This document shows positions 43,484 to 53,469 of a DNA stretch of 64,000 nucleotides, in pieces. The notes under the pieces are model-generated. The model was not told where the DNA came from and searched no databases. It worked only from the letters and a program-made list of their open reading frames with translations. The first letter of the stretch is position 1; each line of letters opens with the position of its first letter. The position numbers and the translations under genes were made by a program. Source of the DNA: Planosporangium mesophilum (GTDB lineage Bacteria; Actinomycetota; Actinomycetes; Mycobacteriales; Micromonosporaceae); the NCBI RefSeq assembly GCF_016863255.1, contig NZ_BOON01000017.1:182615-246614 (forward strand), in the 5' to 3' direction.

Positions 43484-44698
43484 TCAGCGGATGTACATGC
43501 CCGAGATCGCCCGAGAGACCACCAGTCGCTGGATCTCGCTGGTCCCTTCGAAGATGGTATAAATCTTGGCGTCTCGATACCAGCGCTCAACTGGATGGTC
43601 ACGAACGAAACCGGCGCCGCCGAGGATCTGGACCGCCTTTTCCGCGTTGGCGACCGCCACCTCGCCGGCCTTGAGCTTGCTCATCGAGCCCTCACCGGAT
43701 TCGAACACCCGGTTGTTGCGCCCCATCCAGGCCGCACGCCATACCAGCAGTCGGGCCGCGTCGAGCTCCATCTTCATGTCGGCGAGCGCGAACGCGATGG
43801 CCTGGTTCTCGATGATCTTCCGGCCGAACTGCTCCCGGTCCTTGGCGTACTCCAGCGCGTACTCGTACGCCGCGCGGGCGATGCCGAGCGCTTGGGCGCC
43901 GACGGCCGGCCGGGACAGCTCGAACGTACGCATGGCTGCCTGGCCGCTGGCCCGCTGGCCCTCCCGGGCCCGAGCCAGCCGCTCGTCGAGCGCCTCCTTG
44001 CCGCCGAGCAGGCAGCTGCCGGGCACCCGCACCTCGTCGAGGAACACGTCGGCGGTGTGCGAGGCGCGCAGGCCGAGCTTCTTCAGCTTCTTGGTGGCGT
44101 CGAGGCCCGGGGTGCCGGGTGGCACGATGAAGCCGGCCTGGCCGCGCGAGCCCAGCTCCGGGTCGACACTCGCGGTCACCACGTGGACGTTGGCGATGCC
44201 GCCGTTGGTGGCGTACGCCTTCTGCCCGCTGATCACCCACTCGTCGGTGGCCTCGTCGTACCGGGCGCGGGTACGCATCGAGCTGACGTCCGAGCCGGCC
44301 TGCGGCTCGGTGGTGCAGAACGCGGCCACCTTGGGGTCGTCGGCGTCACCGAAGCACTGCGGCACCCACTCGACCAGCTGGTCGGGGGTGCCGGAGCCGT
44401 AGATGGCTGCGACCGCCAGGTGCGTGCCGAAGATCGACATGGCGATCCCGGCGTCGCCCCAGAACAGCTCTTCATTCGAGATGCACAGCGAGAGGCCGGT
44501 CGGATCGGACCAGGAGTTGACGAGGAACTCGAAGCCGTACAGCCCGATCTTGGCCGCTTCCTTGATGATCGGCCAGGGCGTCTCTTCGCGCTCGTCCCAC
44601 TCCGCGCCGGCCGGGCGCACGACCTCGCTGGCGAAGCCGTGCATCCAGTCGCGCAGATCCCGCTGCTCCTCGTTCAGATCGAGCGAGAACTCGGGCAT
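43484..44698 (-). CDS. acyl-CoA dehydrogenase
   Basis: 404 aa FAD enzyme oxidising acyl-CoA to enoyl-CoA. Motifs: AAFCTTEPQAGSDVSSMRTRA (FAD/substrate contacts), GQKAYATNGGIANVHVVTA, and the C-terminal signature QILGGAGFVRDHPVERWYRDAKIYTIFEGTSEIQRLVVSR, where Glu of FEGTSE is the likely catalytic base. Full length. The SCP2 gene ends 3 nt upstream, so the two are translationally linked. Confidence 0.95.
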   Translation of the reverse strand: MPEFSLDLNEEQRDLRDWMHGFASEVVRPAGAEWDEREETPWPIIKEAAKIGLYGFEFLVNSWSDPTGLSLCISNEELFWGDAGIAMSIFGTHLAVAAIYGSGTPDQLVEWVPQCFGDADDPKVAAFCTTEPQAGSDVSSMRTRARYDEATDEWVISGQKAYATNGGIANVHVVTASVDPELGSRGQAGFIVPPGTPGLDATKKLKKLGLRASHTADVFLDEVRVPGSCLLGGKEALDERLARAREGQRASGQAAMRTFELSRPAVGAQALGIARAAYEYALEYAKDREQFGRKIIENQAIAFALADMKMELDAARLLVWRAAWMGRNNRVFESGEGSMSKLKAGEVAVANAEKAVQILGGAGFVRDHPVERWYRDAKIYTIFEGTSEIQRLVVSRAISGMYIR

Positions 44699-44701
44699 GG
44701 C

Positions 44702-45154
44702 TCAGGCCTTCGGGATGTCGAAGAGGTTGGCGATGTTCGCGGCGAGGCCCAGGTCGCCCTTGGCCTTCAGCTTGCCGGTCATGAACATCATCATCGGGTT
44801 GCCGTTACCCGAGACGACCTTGATGAAGTCGACCGGGCCCACGGTGATCGCCAGCTTCGGGTCGTGCTCGGGGGTCGGCGACAGCGTGCAGGTGCCGTTC
44901 GAGATGACCAGCTCGTACGTGCTCACGCCGCCGTCCGGGGCGCCGCCGACGTTCCAGTGGATGACGGCGTTGGTGGAGCCGGCCCGGTCCGCGCGGAACA
45001 GGCTGGGGAACTTCGCGAAGATCGCGTCGAGGATCTGCTTGCGGTGCTCGCCCTGCAGCAGTTCGGAGATCTCCGAGTCCTTCGTCTGCTTGACGATCTG
45101 GGCGAACTGCTTGGGCTCGACGGTGGCGAAGTCGAGGCCGGTGATGTCCGTCAT
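44702..45154 (-). CDS. SCP2 sterol-transfer domain protein
   Basis: 150 aa single SCP2-like lipid-binding domain: FSQLFRADRAGSTNAVIHWNVGG-type core, CTLSPTPEHDPKLAITVGPVDFIKVVSGNGNPMMMFMTGKLKAKGDLGLAANIANLFDIPKA. Binds acyl-CoA or sterols and may present substrates to the neighbouring dehydrogenase. First gene after the TetR-controlled divergent promoter. Confidence 0.88.
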   Translation of the reverse strand: MTDITGLDFATVEPKQFAQIVKQTKDSEISELLQGEHRKQILDAIFAKFPSLFRADRAGSTNAVIHWNVGGAPDGGVSTYELVISNGTCTLSPTPEHDPKLAITVGPVDFIKVVSGNGNPMMMFMTGKLKAKGDLGLAANIANLFDIPKA

Positions 45155-45173
45155 GGGAACCCCTCTGTGGCTG

Positions 45174-45213
45174 ATACCTTACTCGTGCGTAACCTTACGG
45201 GCGAGTAGGTAAG
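45174..45213. promoter_or_regulatory. putative TetR operator between SCP2 and tetR-type genes
   Basis: ACCTTAC occurs directly at 45176-45182 and 45192-45198 (16-bp period) and in near-inverted form as GTAGGTAAG at 45205-45213; TACCTTACTCG and CGAGTAGGTA form an imperfect dyad. The stretch lies in the 67-bp divergent gap, the natural place for autoregulation by the TetR protein. Confidence 0.5.
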
Positions 45214-45221
45214 CTGGCAAG

Positions 45222-45854
45222 GTGCGACCCGTCACCTCCAAGCGCGTTCCGCGCGCCGTACGCGAACAGCAGATGCTCGACGCCGCCGTCTCCGTCTTCG
45301 GTCGGCAGGGCTTCCACGCCGCCTCCATGGACGACATCGCCGAGCTCGCCGGGATCTCCAAACCCATGGTGTACGCCTACCTGGGCACCAAGGAGGACCT
45401 GTTCAGGGCGTGTCTGCACCGGGAGGCGACCCGGATGGTCGAGGCGGTGGTCGGCGCCGTGGGGTCGAGTACCCGACCGGACGAGCAACTGTGGAACGGC
45501 CTGCGCGGCTTCTTCTCCTTCGTCGGTGAGCGTCGCGACGGCTGGAACATGATCTACCGGCAGTCGCGCGGCCTGGAGCCGTTCGCCAGCGAGTGGGCGG
45601 AGATGCGCGGCCGGATGATCGACATCGTGAGCGGGCTGCTGGCCCGGGCGGTGGAGTCGGCCGGCGGGCCGAGCGGCCCGGAGCACCTGGAGCCGGTGAC
45701 GTACGCGCTGGTGGGCGCGGCCGAGTCGATGGCCGACTGGCTGGCCGACCGCCCCGGGGAGGACCCGGGGCGGACGGCCGCACGGCTGATGAACTTCATC
45801 TGGTTGGGCGCCGAGGACCTGCTCCACGGCGCGGTCTGGCGCCCGTCTTCCTGA
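45222..45854 (+). CDS. TetR family transcriptional regulator
   Basis: 210 aa. N-terminal TetR helix-turn-helix: REQQMLDAAVSVFGRQGFHAASMDDIAELAGISKPMVYAYLGTKEDLFRACL. The C-terminal ligand domain is helical (SADAMADWLA-like region) and presumably binds a fatty acyl or acyl-CoA effector. GTG start. Divergent from the SCP2/acyl-CoA dehydrogenase/acyl-CoA synthetase group, which is its probable target. Its end is 16 nt from the opposing rhomboid gene. Confidence 0.92.
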   Translation: MRPVTSKRVPRAVREQQMLDAAVSVFGRQGFHAASMDDIAELAGISKPMVYAYLGTKEDLFRACLHREATRMVEAVVGAVGSSTRPDEQLWNGLRGFFSFVGERRDGWNMIYRQSRGLEPFASEWAEMRGRMIDIVSGLLARAVESAGGPSGPEHLEPVTYALVGAAESMADWLADRPGEDPGRTAARLMNFIWLGAEDLLHGAVWRPSS

Positions 45855-45870
45855 TCCTCCCGCTGCGGCC

Positions 45871-46779
45871 TCAGGCGTGCAGGCTGGGGCCGAGCAGGGT
45901 CAGGAACCCGAGCAGCGCCAGCACCCCGGCGAGGACGGCGACCTGTACCCGGGTACGGGCACCGCGCGGCGCGTACGCCAGTCCGGCGGCCACGATCGCG
46001 CCGACGACGAGACCGCCGAGGTGGCCGGCCTTGGAGATGCCCGGGAAGAAGAACGTGATGTACAGGTTGATCGCCAGGATCGGCAGGATGCCCGCGAGGC
46101 TTCCACCGAGCCGACGGACGATGATCGCGTACGCGGCGAACAGGCCGAAGATCGCGGTCGAGGCGCCGGCCGAGAGCGCGTCGGGGCTGAACAGATAGGC
46201 CGCGACGTTGCCGCCGAGCCCGGCGAGCAGGTAGAGCGCCAGGAACCGGCCGCGGCCGAGCACGGCTTCGAGTTGGCGGCCGAGGATCCACAGCCCCCAC
46301 ATGTTCATCAGCAGGTGCAGCAGCCCGTAGTGGATGAACATGGCGGTGATCAGGCGGTACCAGCCGCCGTTGTCGATACCGGGGAAGGTCTGGCTGCCGC
46401 CGGCCGACTGGAGCACCACGTTGGGGCCGACGACCGCGCCGACGTAATGGACGAGGCTCGAGCCGGTGAAGAGCCCACGGCCGAGGAGGGCGCCGGTGCC
46501 GCTGAGCAACACGCCGATGAGCATCACGGCGACGTTGATCGCGATCAGGACCTTGGTCACCGTGCCCCGGTGGCCGGCCGCGGTCCCGCCGAAGGCGGTG
46601 CGGACCGACGGCTGGGTGCGCCGCCCCTCGGTGACGCACTCGGGGCACTGGTGACCGACCGACGCCTCGCGCATGCAGTCGGGGCAGATCGGCCGGTCAC
46701 AGCGATTGCAACGGACGTATGTCTCCCGTGACGGATGCCGGTAGCACGCCGGCACCCCGACGGACGGGGGTTGTGTCAT
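45871..46779 (-). CDS. rhomboid family intramembrane serine protease with N-terminal zinc finger
   Basis: 302 aa from ATG 46779. B-box-like zinc finger: CYRHPSRETYVRCNRCDRPICPDCMREASVGHQCPEC. Six to seven membrane helices follow; the catalytic Ser is in GASTAIFGLFAAY, the His in KAGHLGGLVVG, and WYRLITAMFIHYGLLHLLMNMWGLWILG is the conserved L1/helix-2 region. The cyclophilin gene lies 10 nt upstream on the same strand, a conserved actinobacterial pairing. Confidence 0.93.
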   Translation of the reverse strand: MTQPPSVGVPACYRHPSRETYVRCNRCDRPICPDCMREASVGHQCPECVTEGRRTQPSVRTAFGGTAAGHRGTVTKVLIAINVAVMLIGVLLSGTGALLGRGLFTGSSLVHYVGAVVGPNVVLQSAGGSQTFPGIDNGGWYRLITAMFIHYGLLHLLMNMWGLWILGRQLEAVLGRGRFLALYLLAGLGGNVAAYLFSPDALSAGASTAIFGLFAAYAIIVRRLGGSLAGILPILAINLYITFFFPGISKAGHLGGLVVGAIVAAGLAYAPRGARTRVQVAVLAGVLALLGFLTLLGPSLHA

Positions 46780-46789
46780 GCGAGCAAGA

Positions 46790-47329
46790 CTACTGAGTCC
46801 GCTCAATCTCGACGCGCTCGATGACGACGTCCTGCAGCGGACGGTCCCGCGGGTCGGTCTGGGTACCCGCGATGGCGTCCACGGTCTTGCGCGACTCGTC
46901 GTCGGCGACCTCGCCGAAGATGGTGTGCTTGCCGTTGAGCCAGGTGGTGGGGCCGACGCTGATGAAGAACTGCGAGCCGTTGGTGCCCTGGCCGCCGCGG
47001 GTGCCGGCGTTCGCCATGGCGAGCAGGTACGGCCGGTTGAACTGCAGGTCCGGGTGGATCTCGTCGTTGAAGGTGTACCCCGGACCGCCGGTGCCGGTGC
47101 CGGTCGGGTCGCCTCCCTGGATCATGAACCCGCTGATGACCCGGTGGAAGACCGTGCCGTCGTAGTACGGACCGCTGCCCGGCTGGCGCGTGCGCGGGTC
47201 GGTGTACTCCTGCGTACCCTCGGCCAGGCCGACGAAGTTCCGCACGGTCTTCGGCGCGTGATCGGGGAAGAGCTCGGCCCGGATCGGCCCGACGTTCGTG
47301 TGCAACGTCGCGAATATGCGCTCGGCCAC
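46790..47329 (-). CDS. peptidyl-prolyl cis-trans isomerase (cyclophilin)
   Basis: 179 aa cytosolic cyclophilin, PpiA-like. FHRVISGFMIQGGDPTGTGTGGPGY holds the catalytic Arg and Phe; GTNGSQFFISVGPTTWLNGKHTIFGEV is the rest of the active site. No signal peptide. GTG start with GGGAGC upstream. First gene of the cyclophilin-rhomboid pair. Confidence 0.95.
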   Translation of the reverse strand: MAERIFATLHTNVGPIRAELFPDHAPKTVRNFVGLAEGTQEYTDPRTRQPGSGPYYDGTVFHRVISGFMIQGGDPTGTGTGGPGYTFNDEIHPDLQFNRPYLLAMANAGTRGGQGTNGSQFFISVGPTTWLNGKHTIFGEVADDESRKTVDAIAGTQTDPRDRPLQDVVIERVEIERTQ

Positions 47330-47529
47330 AATGCTCCCTTTCGTGTGAAGATCGTCAGCGATTACCGTACCTCCGGCCCCGCTGCCGCGCCGCTCGTGGG
47401 CGCCAGGTGCGCGATCGACCGCCGCCCACCGGGTCTAGATCACTGTGGACCAGCGAAAACAGGTTCTTCTCCTCCGCCGCTGGGTAATGCGAGGGGGTAC
47501 GAGTGTTCGCCGGCACTGGAGGTGGGACT

Positions 47530-48111
47530 GTGTTTGGACGGCGTCAGGTGAAGACGCAGAACGTCATGATGCGCGAGGAACTCGGCAAGGGGATCAATCA
47601 CCTGCGGATGGCCGCGGCCCACGCGACGGGTTCGGCCGCCGGGATGATCGCCCCCCGGATCGACATGGTGCGGGAACGGATGATCGAGCCGACCGTCGAC
47701 AAGTCGATGGACGCGGCGCGCGACGGTGCGCGCAGGGCGGGCGGCATGGCGCGCCGGGCAACCGGTAGGAAGCCGAAGGCCAGCACCAGGCGGTTGCCGA
47801 GGATGGTGGGGGGCCTGATGATCGCGGGTGTGGCGCTGGGTGCCGTCAGCGCACTGCTCTCGCGCCGCCGTCAGCGCAAGTGGGACGAGTACGGCTCGGT
47901 CGGCAACACCCTGACGGAGCGGGCGCGGTCGGTCACGGACACGGCCCGGCCAGCCGCGTCGTCGATGACGGACACCGCCAAGGAGAAGGCGTCCGACGTG
48001 ATGGGGCAGATGAAGGGCGCCTCCGACACCTCGCCGCCCTCGTCGGGTGCGGCCGGTTCGTTCAGCGGCGGCCCGAGCGGCCCGAGCGGCTCGCGCAACG
48101 GGCACCCGTAG
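47530..48111 (+). CDS. YtxH-like single-pass membrane protein
   Basis: 193 aa from GTG 47530 (GGAGGTG upstream). N-terminal helical region, one membrane helix (MVGGLMIAGVALGAVSALLSRRRQRK, about 107-125), then an amphipathic Ala/Thr/Lys-rich segment with SVTDTARPAASSMTDTAKEKASDVMG repeats and a Gly/Ser/Pro tail. Resembles stress-associated YtxH/DUF5324-type proteins; function unknown. Divergent from the cyclophilin gene across 200 bp in which I find no clear operator. Confidence 0.65.
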   Translation: MFGRRQVKTQNVMMREELGKGINHLRMAAAHATGSAAGMIAPRIDMVRERMIEPTVDKSMDAARDGARRAGGMARRATGRKPKASTRRLPRMVGGLMIAGVALGAVSALLSRRRQRKWDEYGSVGNTLTERARSVTDTARPAASSMTDTAKEKASDVMGQMKGASDTSPPSSGAAGSFSGGPSGPSGSRNGHP

Positions 48112-48130
48112 CGCCCGGGGAAAACTTTGT

Positions 48131-48159
48131 CCGGGAGGAGCGCGCCGCGCTCCTCCCGG
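48131..48159. terminator. hairpin between convergent YtxH-like and corA genes
   Basis: Perfect 13-bp stem (CCGGGAGGAGCGC and complement) with a 3-nt loop, between converging stops. Confidence 0.8.
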
Positions 48160-48178
48160 AGCACGTCGGCCGGTCGGT

Positions 48179-49303
48179 CTACAGCCAGCCGGAGCGCCGG
48201 AAGGCCCGGTACAACCCGAGCGAGATGGCGACCATCAGCGCCAGTAGCACGGGGTAGAAGTATTTCCAGTCCTTCTCGGGCATGTCCAGGTTCATGCCGT
48301 AGATGCCCGTGACGAAGGTCCAGAAGGCGGCGATACCGGCCCAGGCTGCGATCTTGCGCATGTCGTTGTTCTGGTCCACCGTCACCTGGGCCAGCCGCGC
48401 CTGCAGGATCGAGTTGAGCAGGTCGTCGAAGTACATGACCTGCTCGACCGTACGGGTCAGGTGGTCGTTGACGTCGCGGAAGTACCGGCGGATCTCGGCG
48501 GGCACGTTGGCCAACTGCCCGCTGGCCAGACCGGCGAGCGGGCGCTGCAGTGGGAGGACCGCCCGCTTGAACTCCATCAGCTCCCGCTTGAGCTGGTAGA
48601 TCCGCTGGATCCGACCGCTGCCGCCCTGGCGGGCGAAGACGCTGTCCTCGACGATCGCGATGTCCTCCTCGATCGCCGACGCGACCTCGATCAGGATGTC
48701 CACGACCAGGTCGTACACCGCGTACGCGACCGCCCAGGGGCCCTGCTTGAGCAGGTCGTGCTTGTCGTTCAGCCCGGCCCGTACCGGAGCCAGCCGGGCG
48801 GCGTCGCCGTGTCGCACCGTGATGATGAAGTGCTCGCCGATGAACATCATGACGTCGCCGCTCTCGACGACCTCGCTGGTCTCGGTCAGTTCGGCGTGCT
48901 CGATGTACCGCGCGGTCCGCATGGTCACGAACGTCATGTCGCCGTAGCGCTCCACCTTCGGGCGCTGGTGCGACTTCACGGCGTCCTCCACCGGAAGTTC
49001 GTGCAGGTCGAAGGCGTCGGCGATGTCGGCCAGCTCGTGCGCGTCGGGCTCCTTGAGCCCCAGCCAGACGAAGGCGTCGCGGGTACCGCGGGCCGCGGTC
49101 AGCGCGTCCCGGTAGTTCCAGTCACCCGGCTGGCGCACCCCGTCGACGTAGAGCGCGCAGTCGACCACTCCGCTGTGATGACCGGTCGTGACGTCGGTGA
49201 TCTCCACCGTCGGCGCGGCGCTACGCATCCGGTCCATGGCGCGGCGGACGGGCGCGGCGAGCGCGCGGGACAGGCTACGGCCGGTGCCGTCGTCGTGGAC
49301 CAT
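48179..49303 (-). CDS. corA: CorA family magnesium/cobalt transporter
   Basis: 374 aa. The large N-terminal cytoplasmic funnel domain is followed by two C-terminal helices; the signature GMN lies in FVTGIYGMNLDMPEKDWKYF, with the second helix VLLALMVAISLGLYRAF and a basic end. Forms a pentameric Mg2+ channel. The long helical stalk (EEDIAIVEDSVFARQGGSGRIQRIYQLKRELMEFKRAVLPLQR) is typical. Upstream hairpin at 49364-49414. Confidence 0.93.
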   Translation of the reverse strand: MVHDDGTGRSLSRALAAPVRRAMDRMRSAAPTVEITDVTTGHHSGVVDCALYVDGVRQPGDWNYRDALTAARGTRDAFVWLGLKEPDAHELADIADAFDLHELPVEDAVKSHQRPKVERYGDMTFVTMRTARYIEHAELTETSEVVESGDVMMFIGEHFIITVRHGDAARLAPVRAGLNDKHDLLKQGPWAVAYAVYDLVVDILIEVASAIEEDIAIVEDSVFARQGGSGRIQRIYQLKRELMEFKRAVLPLQRPLAGLASGQLANVPAEIRRYFRDVNDHLTRTVEQVMYFDDLLNSILQARLAQVTVDQNNDMRKIAAWAGIAAFWTFVTGIYGMNLDMPEKDWKYFYPVLLALMVAISLGLYRAFRRSGWL

Positions 49304-49363
49304 GCACTACTCCAGACGTTCGTCGGTCTGGACGCTGCCACCACGACGCATCGGAGGGTGTGC

Positions 49364-49414
49364 ACCGGGCGGGCCGTCCGCAGGTGGGGGGTAAGCGGGG
49401 ACGGCCCGCCCGGT
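49364..49414. terminator. perfect 16-bp inverted repeat upstream of corA
   Basis: ACCGGGCGGGCCGTCC at 49364-49379 and its exact complement at 49399-49414, 19-nt spacer. It follows the aminotransferase gene (minus strand) by about 110 nt and precedes corA, so it may terminate the former. The remaining 223-bp gap holds no gene I can support. Confidence 0.6.
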
Positions 49415-49526
49415 GCCGGTGGGGGCGGGGGTGAAGCCTGTCAGCGCAGGTCGAGTAATGACCGCGCGGCAGGATTGTGATCCATCCGACCCGGGCGGGG
49501 AAACCCCTTCACATCACGTTTTGGTG

Positions 49527-50627
49527 TCAGCCTTGCTCGCGTACCTCCGCCACGGCGGCCGCCAGCCGACGTACACCCTCGTCGATCTGGTCCGTCGTGA
49601 CCGCCGAGTACGCCAGCCGCAGCGCGTGCTTGCCGCCCTCCAGCAGGAAGTCGCTGCCCTTGACGACCGCCACTCCGCGCGCGGTGGCCGCCGGTACGAG
49701 CTTGTCGACGTCGACGTCGTCAGCCAGCTCCACCCACAGGAAGTAGCCGCCGTCCGGCTCGGTGAAGCGGGCGTCCGGGATGTGCTCCCGCAGCGCCGCG
49801 CCGAGCAGCCGGGCCCGCTCGCCGAGCGCCGCACTGACGCTCGCGATGGAGCGGTCGATGTCACCCGAGACGCAGAACTGGTGCACGATCGCCTCGGAGA
49901 CCATGCCGGGCGAGATGTACAGGTTCGTGGCCCGCTTGGCGATCGTGGCGATGAGGTCCTTCGGCCCGACCAGGTAACCGACGCGCACGCCCGGGCAGAC
50001 CGTCTTGGTGAACGAACTGGCGTGGACGACGGTGCCGGCGGTGTCCTGCTCCAGCATCGACGGCAGCTTCTCGCCCCGGAAGCGGATGTCCGCGTACGGG
50101 TCGTCCTCGAAGATCGTGAACCCGTACTCCTCGGCCAGCGCGATCAGGGCGCGCCGGCGGTCGGCGCTCAGCGTGACGCCGGCCGGGTTCTGGTAGTTCG
50201 GGATGATGTGGGCCAGCTTCGGCCGTACCCCCGACTCGAGCAGCGCGCGCAGCTCCTCGACGTCGAGCCCGTCCTTGTCGAGGGTGACCTGGTGCACCTT
50301 CGCGCCGAGATTGCGCAGGTTGAGCAGGGTCCGGTCGTAGGTCGGCTTCTCCACGATCACGTCGTCACCGGCGCTGACCAGGTGCTCGAACAGCAGCGCG
50401 TCGGCCTGCAGCGAGCCATTGGTGACGATCACCTGGTCGGCGGCCACGCCGTGCTTGTCCGCGATCCACTGACGCAAGGGGAGGTAGCCCACGGACGTTC
50501 CGTACGCGGTGACACCGGCCGGGTCGGCCTCGAAAGCGCGGACGGCGGCGGCCTTGAGGCCGTCGATGTCGACGATGTCCAGGGACGGGGCGCCACGGGC
50601 GAATGAGATGAGCTGCGCGGAGGTCAT
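49527..50627 (-). CDS. PLP-dependent aminotransferase, class I/II (2-aminoadipate type)
   Basis: 366 aa fold-type I enzyme. YGTSVGYLPLRQWIADKHG, NGSLQADALLFEHL, IPNYQNPAG, FEDDPYADIRF and the PLP Lys in SSFTKTVCPGVRVGY are the KAT/LysN-type signatures. It lacks the N-terminal GntR domain of MocR proteins. Likely transfers amino groups from aromatic or aliphatic amino acids to 2-oxoglutarate. Monocistronic; CBS gene lies upstream on the same strand. Confidence 0.92.
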   Translation of the reverse strand: MTSAQLISFARGAPSLDIVDIDGLKAAAVRAFEADPAGVTAYGTSVGYLPLRQWIADKHGVAADQVIVTNGSLQADALLFEHLVSAGDDVIVEKPTYDRTLLNLRNLGAKVHQVTLDKDGLDVEELRALLESGVRPKLAHIIPNYQNPAGVTLSADRRRALIALAEEYGFTIFEDDPYADIRFRGEKLPSMLEQDTAGTVVHASSFTKTVCPGVRVGYLVGPKDLIATIAKRATNLYISPGMVSEAIVHQFCVSGDIDRSIASVSAALGERARLLGAALREHIPDARFTEPDGGYFLWVELADDVDVDKLVPAATARGVAVVKGSDFLLEGGKHALRLAYSAVTTDQIDEGVRRLAAAVAEVREQG

Positions 50628-50688
50628 GGCTCTAAAGGGTACGACCTGTAGTTGATCGATTTTGTCAAGCCCGGGCGGAAGGCCGGTG

Positions 50689-51081
50689 CTAGGCGGGCAC
50701 CGTCGACGGGTTCTGGGACCAGACGCGCACCACGTCGCGTACCGAGATGATGCCGAGCACCTCGCCGTCGTCCACGACGACCAGGTGGCGGAAACCGCCC
50801 TTGATCATCGCTGCCGCCGCCTCCTCCAGCGTCCACGTCGGCCCGGCGTACACCACGTCCCAGGTGATGTGCGGGCCCACCTCCTCGCGGTCGGGATCTC
50901 CCCCGGCGGCGATGGCGTTGAGGATGTCTCGTTCGGTGACGATGCCGAGCCCCGACCCGTCCGGGTCGAGCACCACCGCCGAACCGACCTTGCGGGAGGA
51001 CATGAACTGAGCCGTCTGACGCAGCGTGTGCCCAGGCCCCACGCTCAGGACCACCTTGCTCATCGCGTCACGTACCTGCAT
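50689..51081 (-). CDS. CBS-domain pair protein
   Basis: 130 aa from ATG 51081 (GAGGGGGAT upstream). Two CBS motifs form a Bateman module: MQVRDAMSKVVLSVGPGHTLRQTAQFMSSRKVGSAVVL...GIVTERDIL and ...TLEEAAAAMIKGGFRHLVVVDDGEVLGIISVRDVVRVW. Stand-alone adenine-nucleotide sensors of this kind occur widely; the target is unknown. Divergent from guaB1, which also carries CBS motifs. Confidence 0.9.
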   Translation of the reverse strand: MQVRDAMSKVVLSVGPGHTLRQTAQFMSSRKVGSAVVLDPDGSGLGIVTERDILNAIAAGGDPDREEVGPHITWDVVYAGPTWTLEEAAAAMIKGGFRHLVVVDDGEVLGIISVRDVVRVWSQNPSTVPA

Positions 51082-51131
51082 GGTGTAATCCCCCTCACAT
51101 TGGTACAGACATGGTCCCGTCCCGGCGATGA

Positions 51132-52676
<1,545 letters not shown>

Positions 52677-52764
52677 CCGGTACCGGCCCGATCCCGCCAC
52701 GCGATATCCTGCCTCGCGTCCGATGGGGGACGGACATCCGTCTCGACGTGAAGGGAAGTACCAC

Positions 52765-53469
52765 GTGGCGATCAACGTGGTGATCCTGGCCGCTGGCCTG
52801 GGCACCCGGCTCGGCCGTCCCCACCCGAAGCCGCTGACCCCGCTGGCCGACGGGCGCAGCATCCTGCGCCAGCAGCTGGACCATCTGACGAAGACCTTCG
52901 ATCCGCGCCCGCACGTCACGATCGTGGTCGGGTACAAGATGGATCTGATCATGGAGGCCGCCGCGTCGGACGCCGCGTTCGTCTACAACGAGCTGTACGA
53001 CCAGACCGGCACCGCCAAGAGCCTGCTCAAGGCGCTGCGGCTGGCCCCGCCCGGCGGGGTGCTGTGGCTCAACGGCGACGTCGTGTTCGTACCCGGCCTG
53101 CTCGACGCGCTGCTGCCGCACATCGAGGCCGGCCGCAGCCTCGTCGCCGTGAACACGGCGAGCGTCGCCGACGAAGAGGTCAAGTACACCCTCGACGGCG
53201 ACGGGTACGTCCGCGAACTGTCCAAGAAGGTCGTCGGCGGGCTGGGCGAGGCGGTCGGGATCAACTACATCGCACCGGCCGACCGCGCCGTGCTCGTCGA
53301 GCACCTCGAAAGCTGCCCGGACAACGAGTACTTCGAGTACGGGCTGGAGACCGCGATCGCGGAGGCCGGCCTGCGCGTCACGGCCGTCGACATCTCCCGC
53401 TACGGCTGCGTCGAGGTCGACTTCGAGCCCGACCTCGACCGGGCCAACGCGCTGGACGGCCACCGGTGA
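52765..53469 (+). CDS. NTP transferase (sugar/alcohol-phosphate nucleotidyltransferase)
   Basis: 234 aa from GTG 52765. GT-A-like nucleotidyltransferase: VVILAAGLGTRLGRPHPKPLTPLADG (NTP-binding), LWLNGDVVF (metal Asp), YGCVEVDFEPDLDRA. Overlaps the start of the CDP-alcohol phosphatidyltransferase gene by 4 nt, so it probably makes the CDP-activated alcohol (for example CDP-inositol, CDP-glycerol or a LicC-type CDP-choline) used by that enzyme. First gene of the polysaccharide locus. Confidence 0.85.
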   Translation: MAINVVILAAGLGTRLGRPHPKPLTPLADGRSILRQQLDHLTKTFDPRPHVTIVVGYKMDLIMEAAASDAAFVYNELYDQTGTAKSLLKALRLAPPGGVLWLNGDVVFVPGLLDALLPHIEAGRSLVAVNTASVADEEVKYTLDGDGYVRELSKKVVGGLGEAVGINYIAPADRAVLVEHLESCPDNEYFEYGLETAIAEAGLRVTAVDISRYGCVEVDFEPDLDRANALDGHR

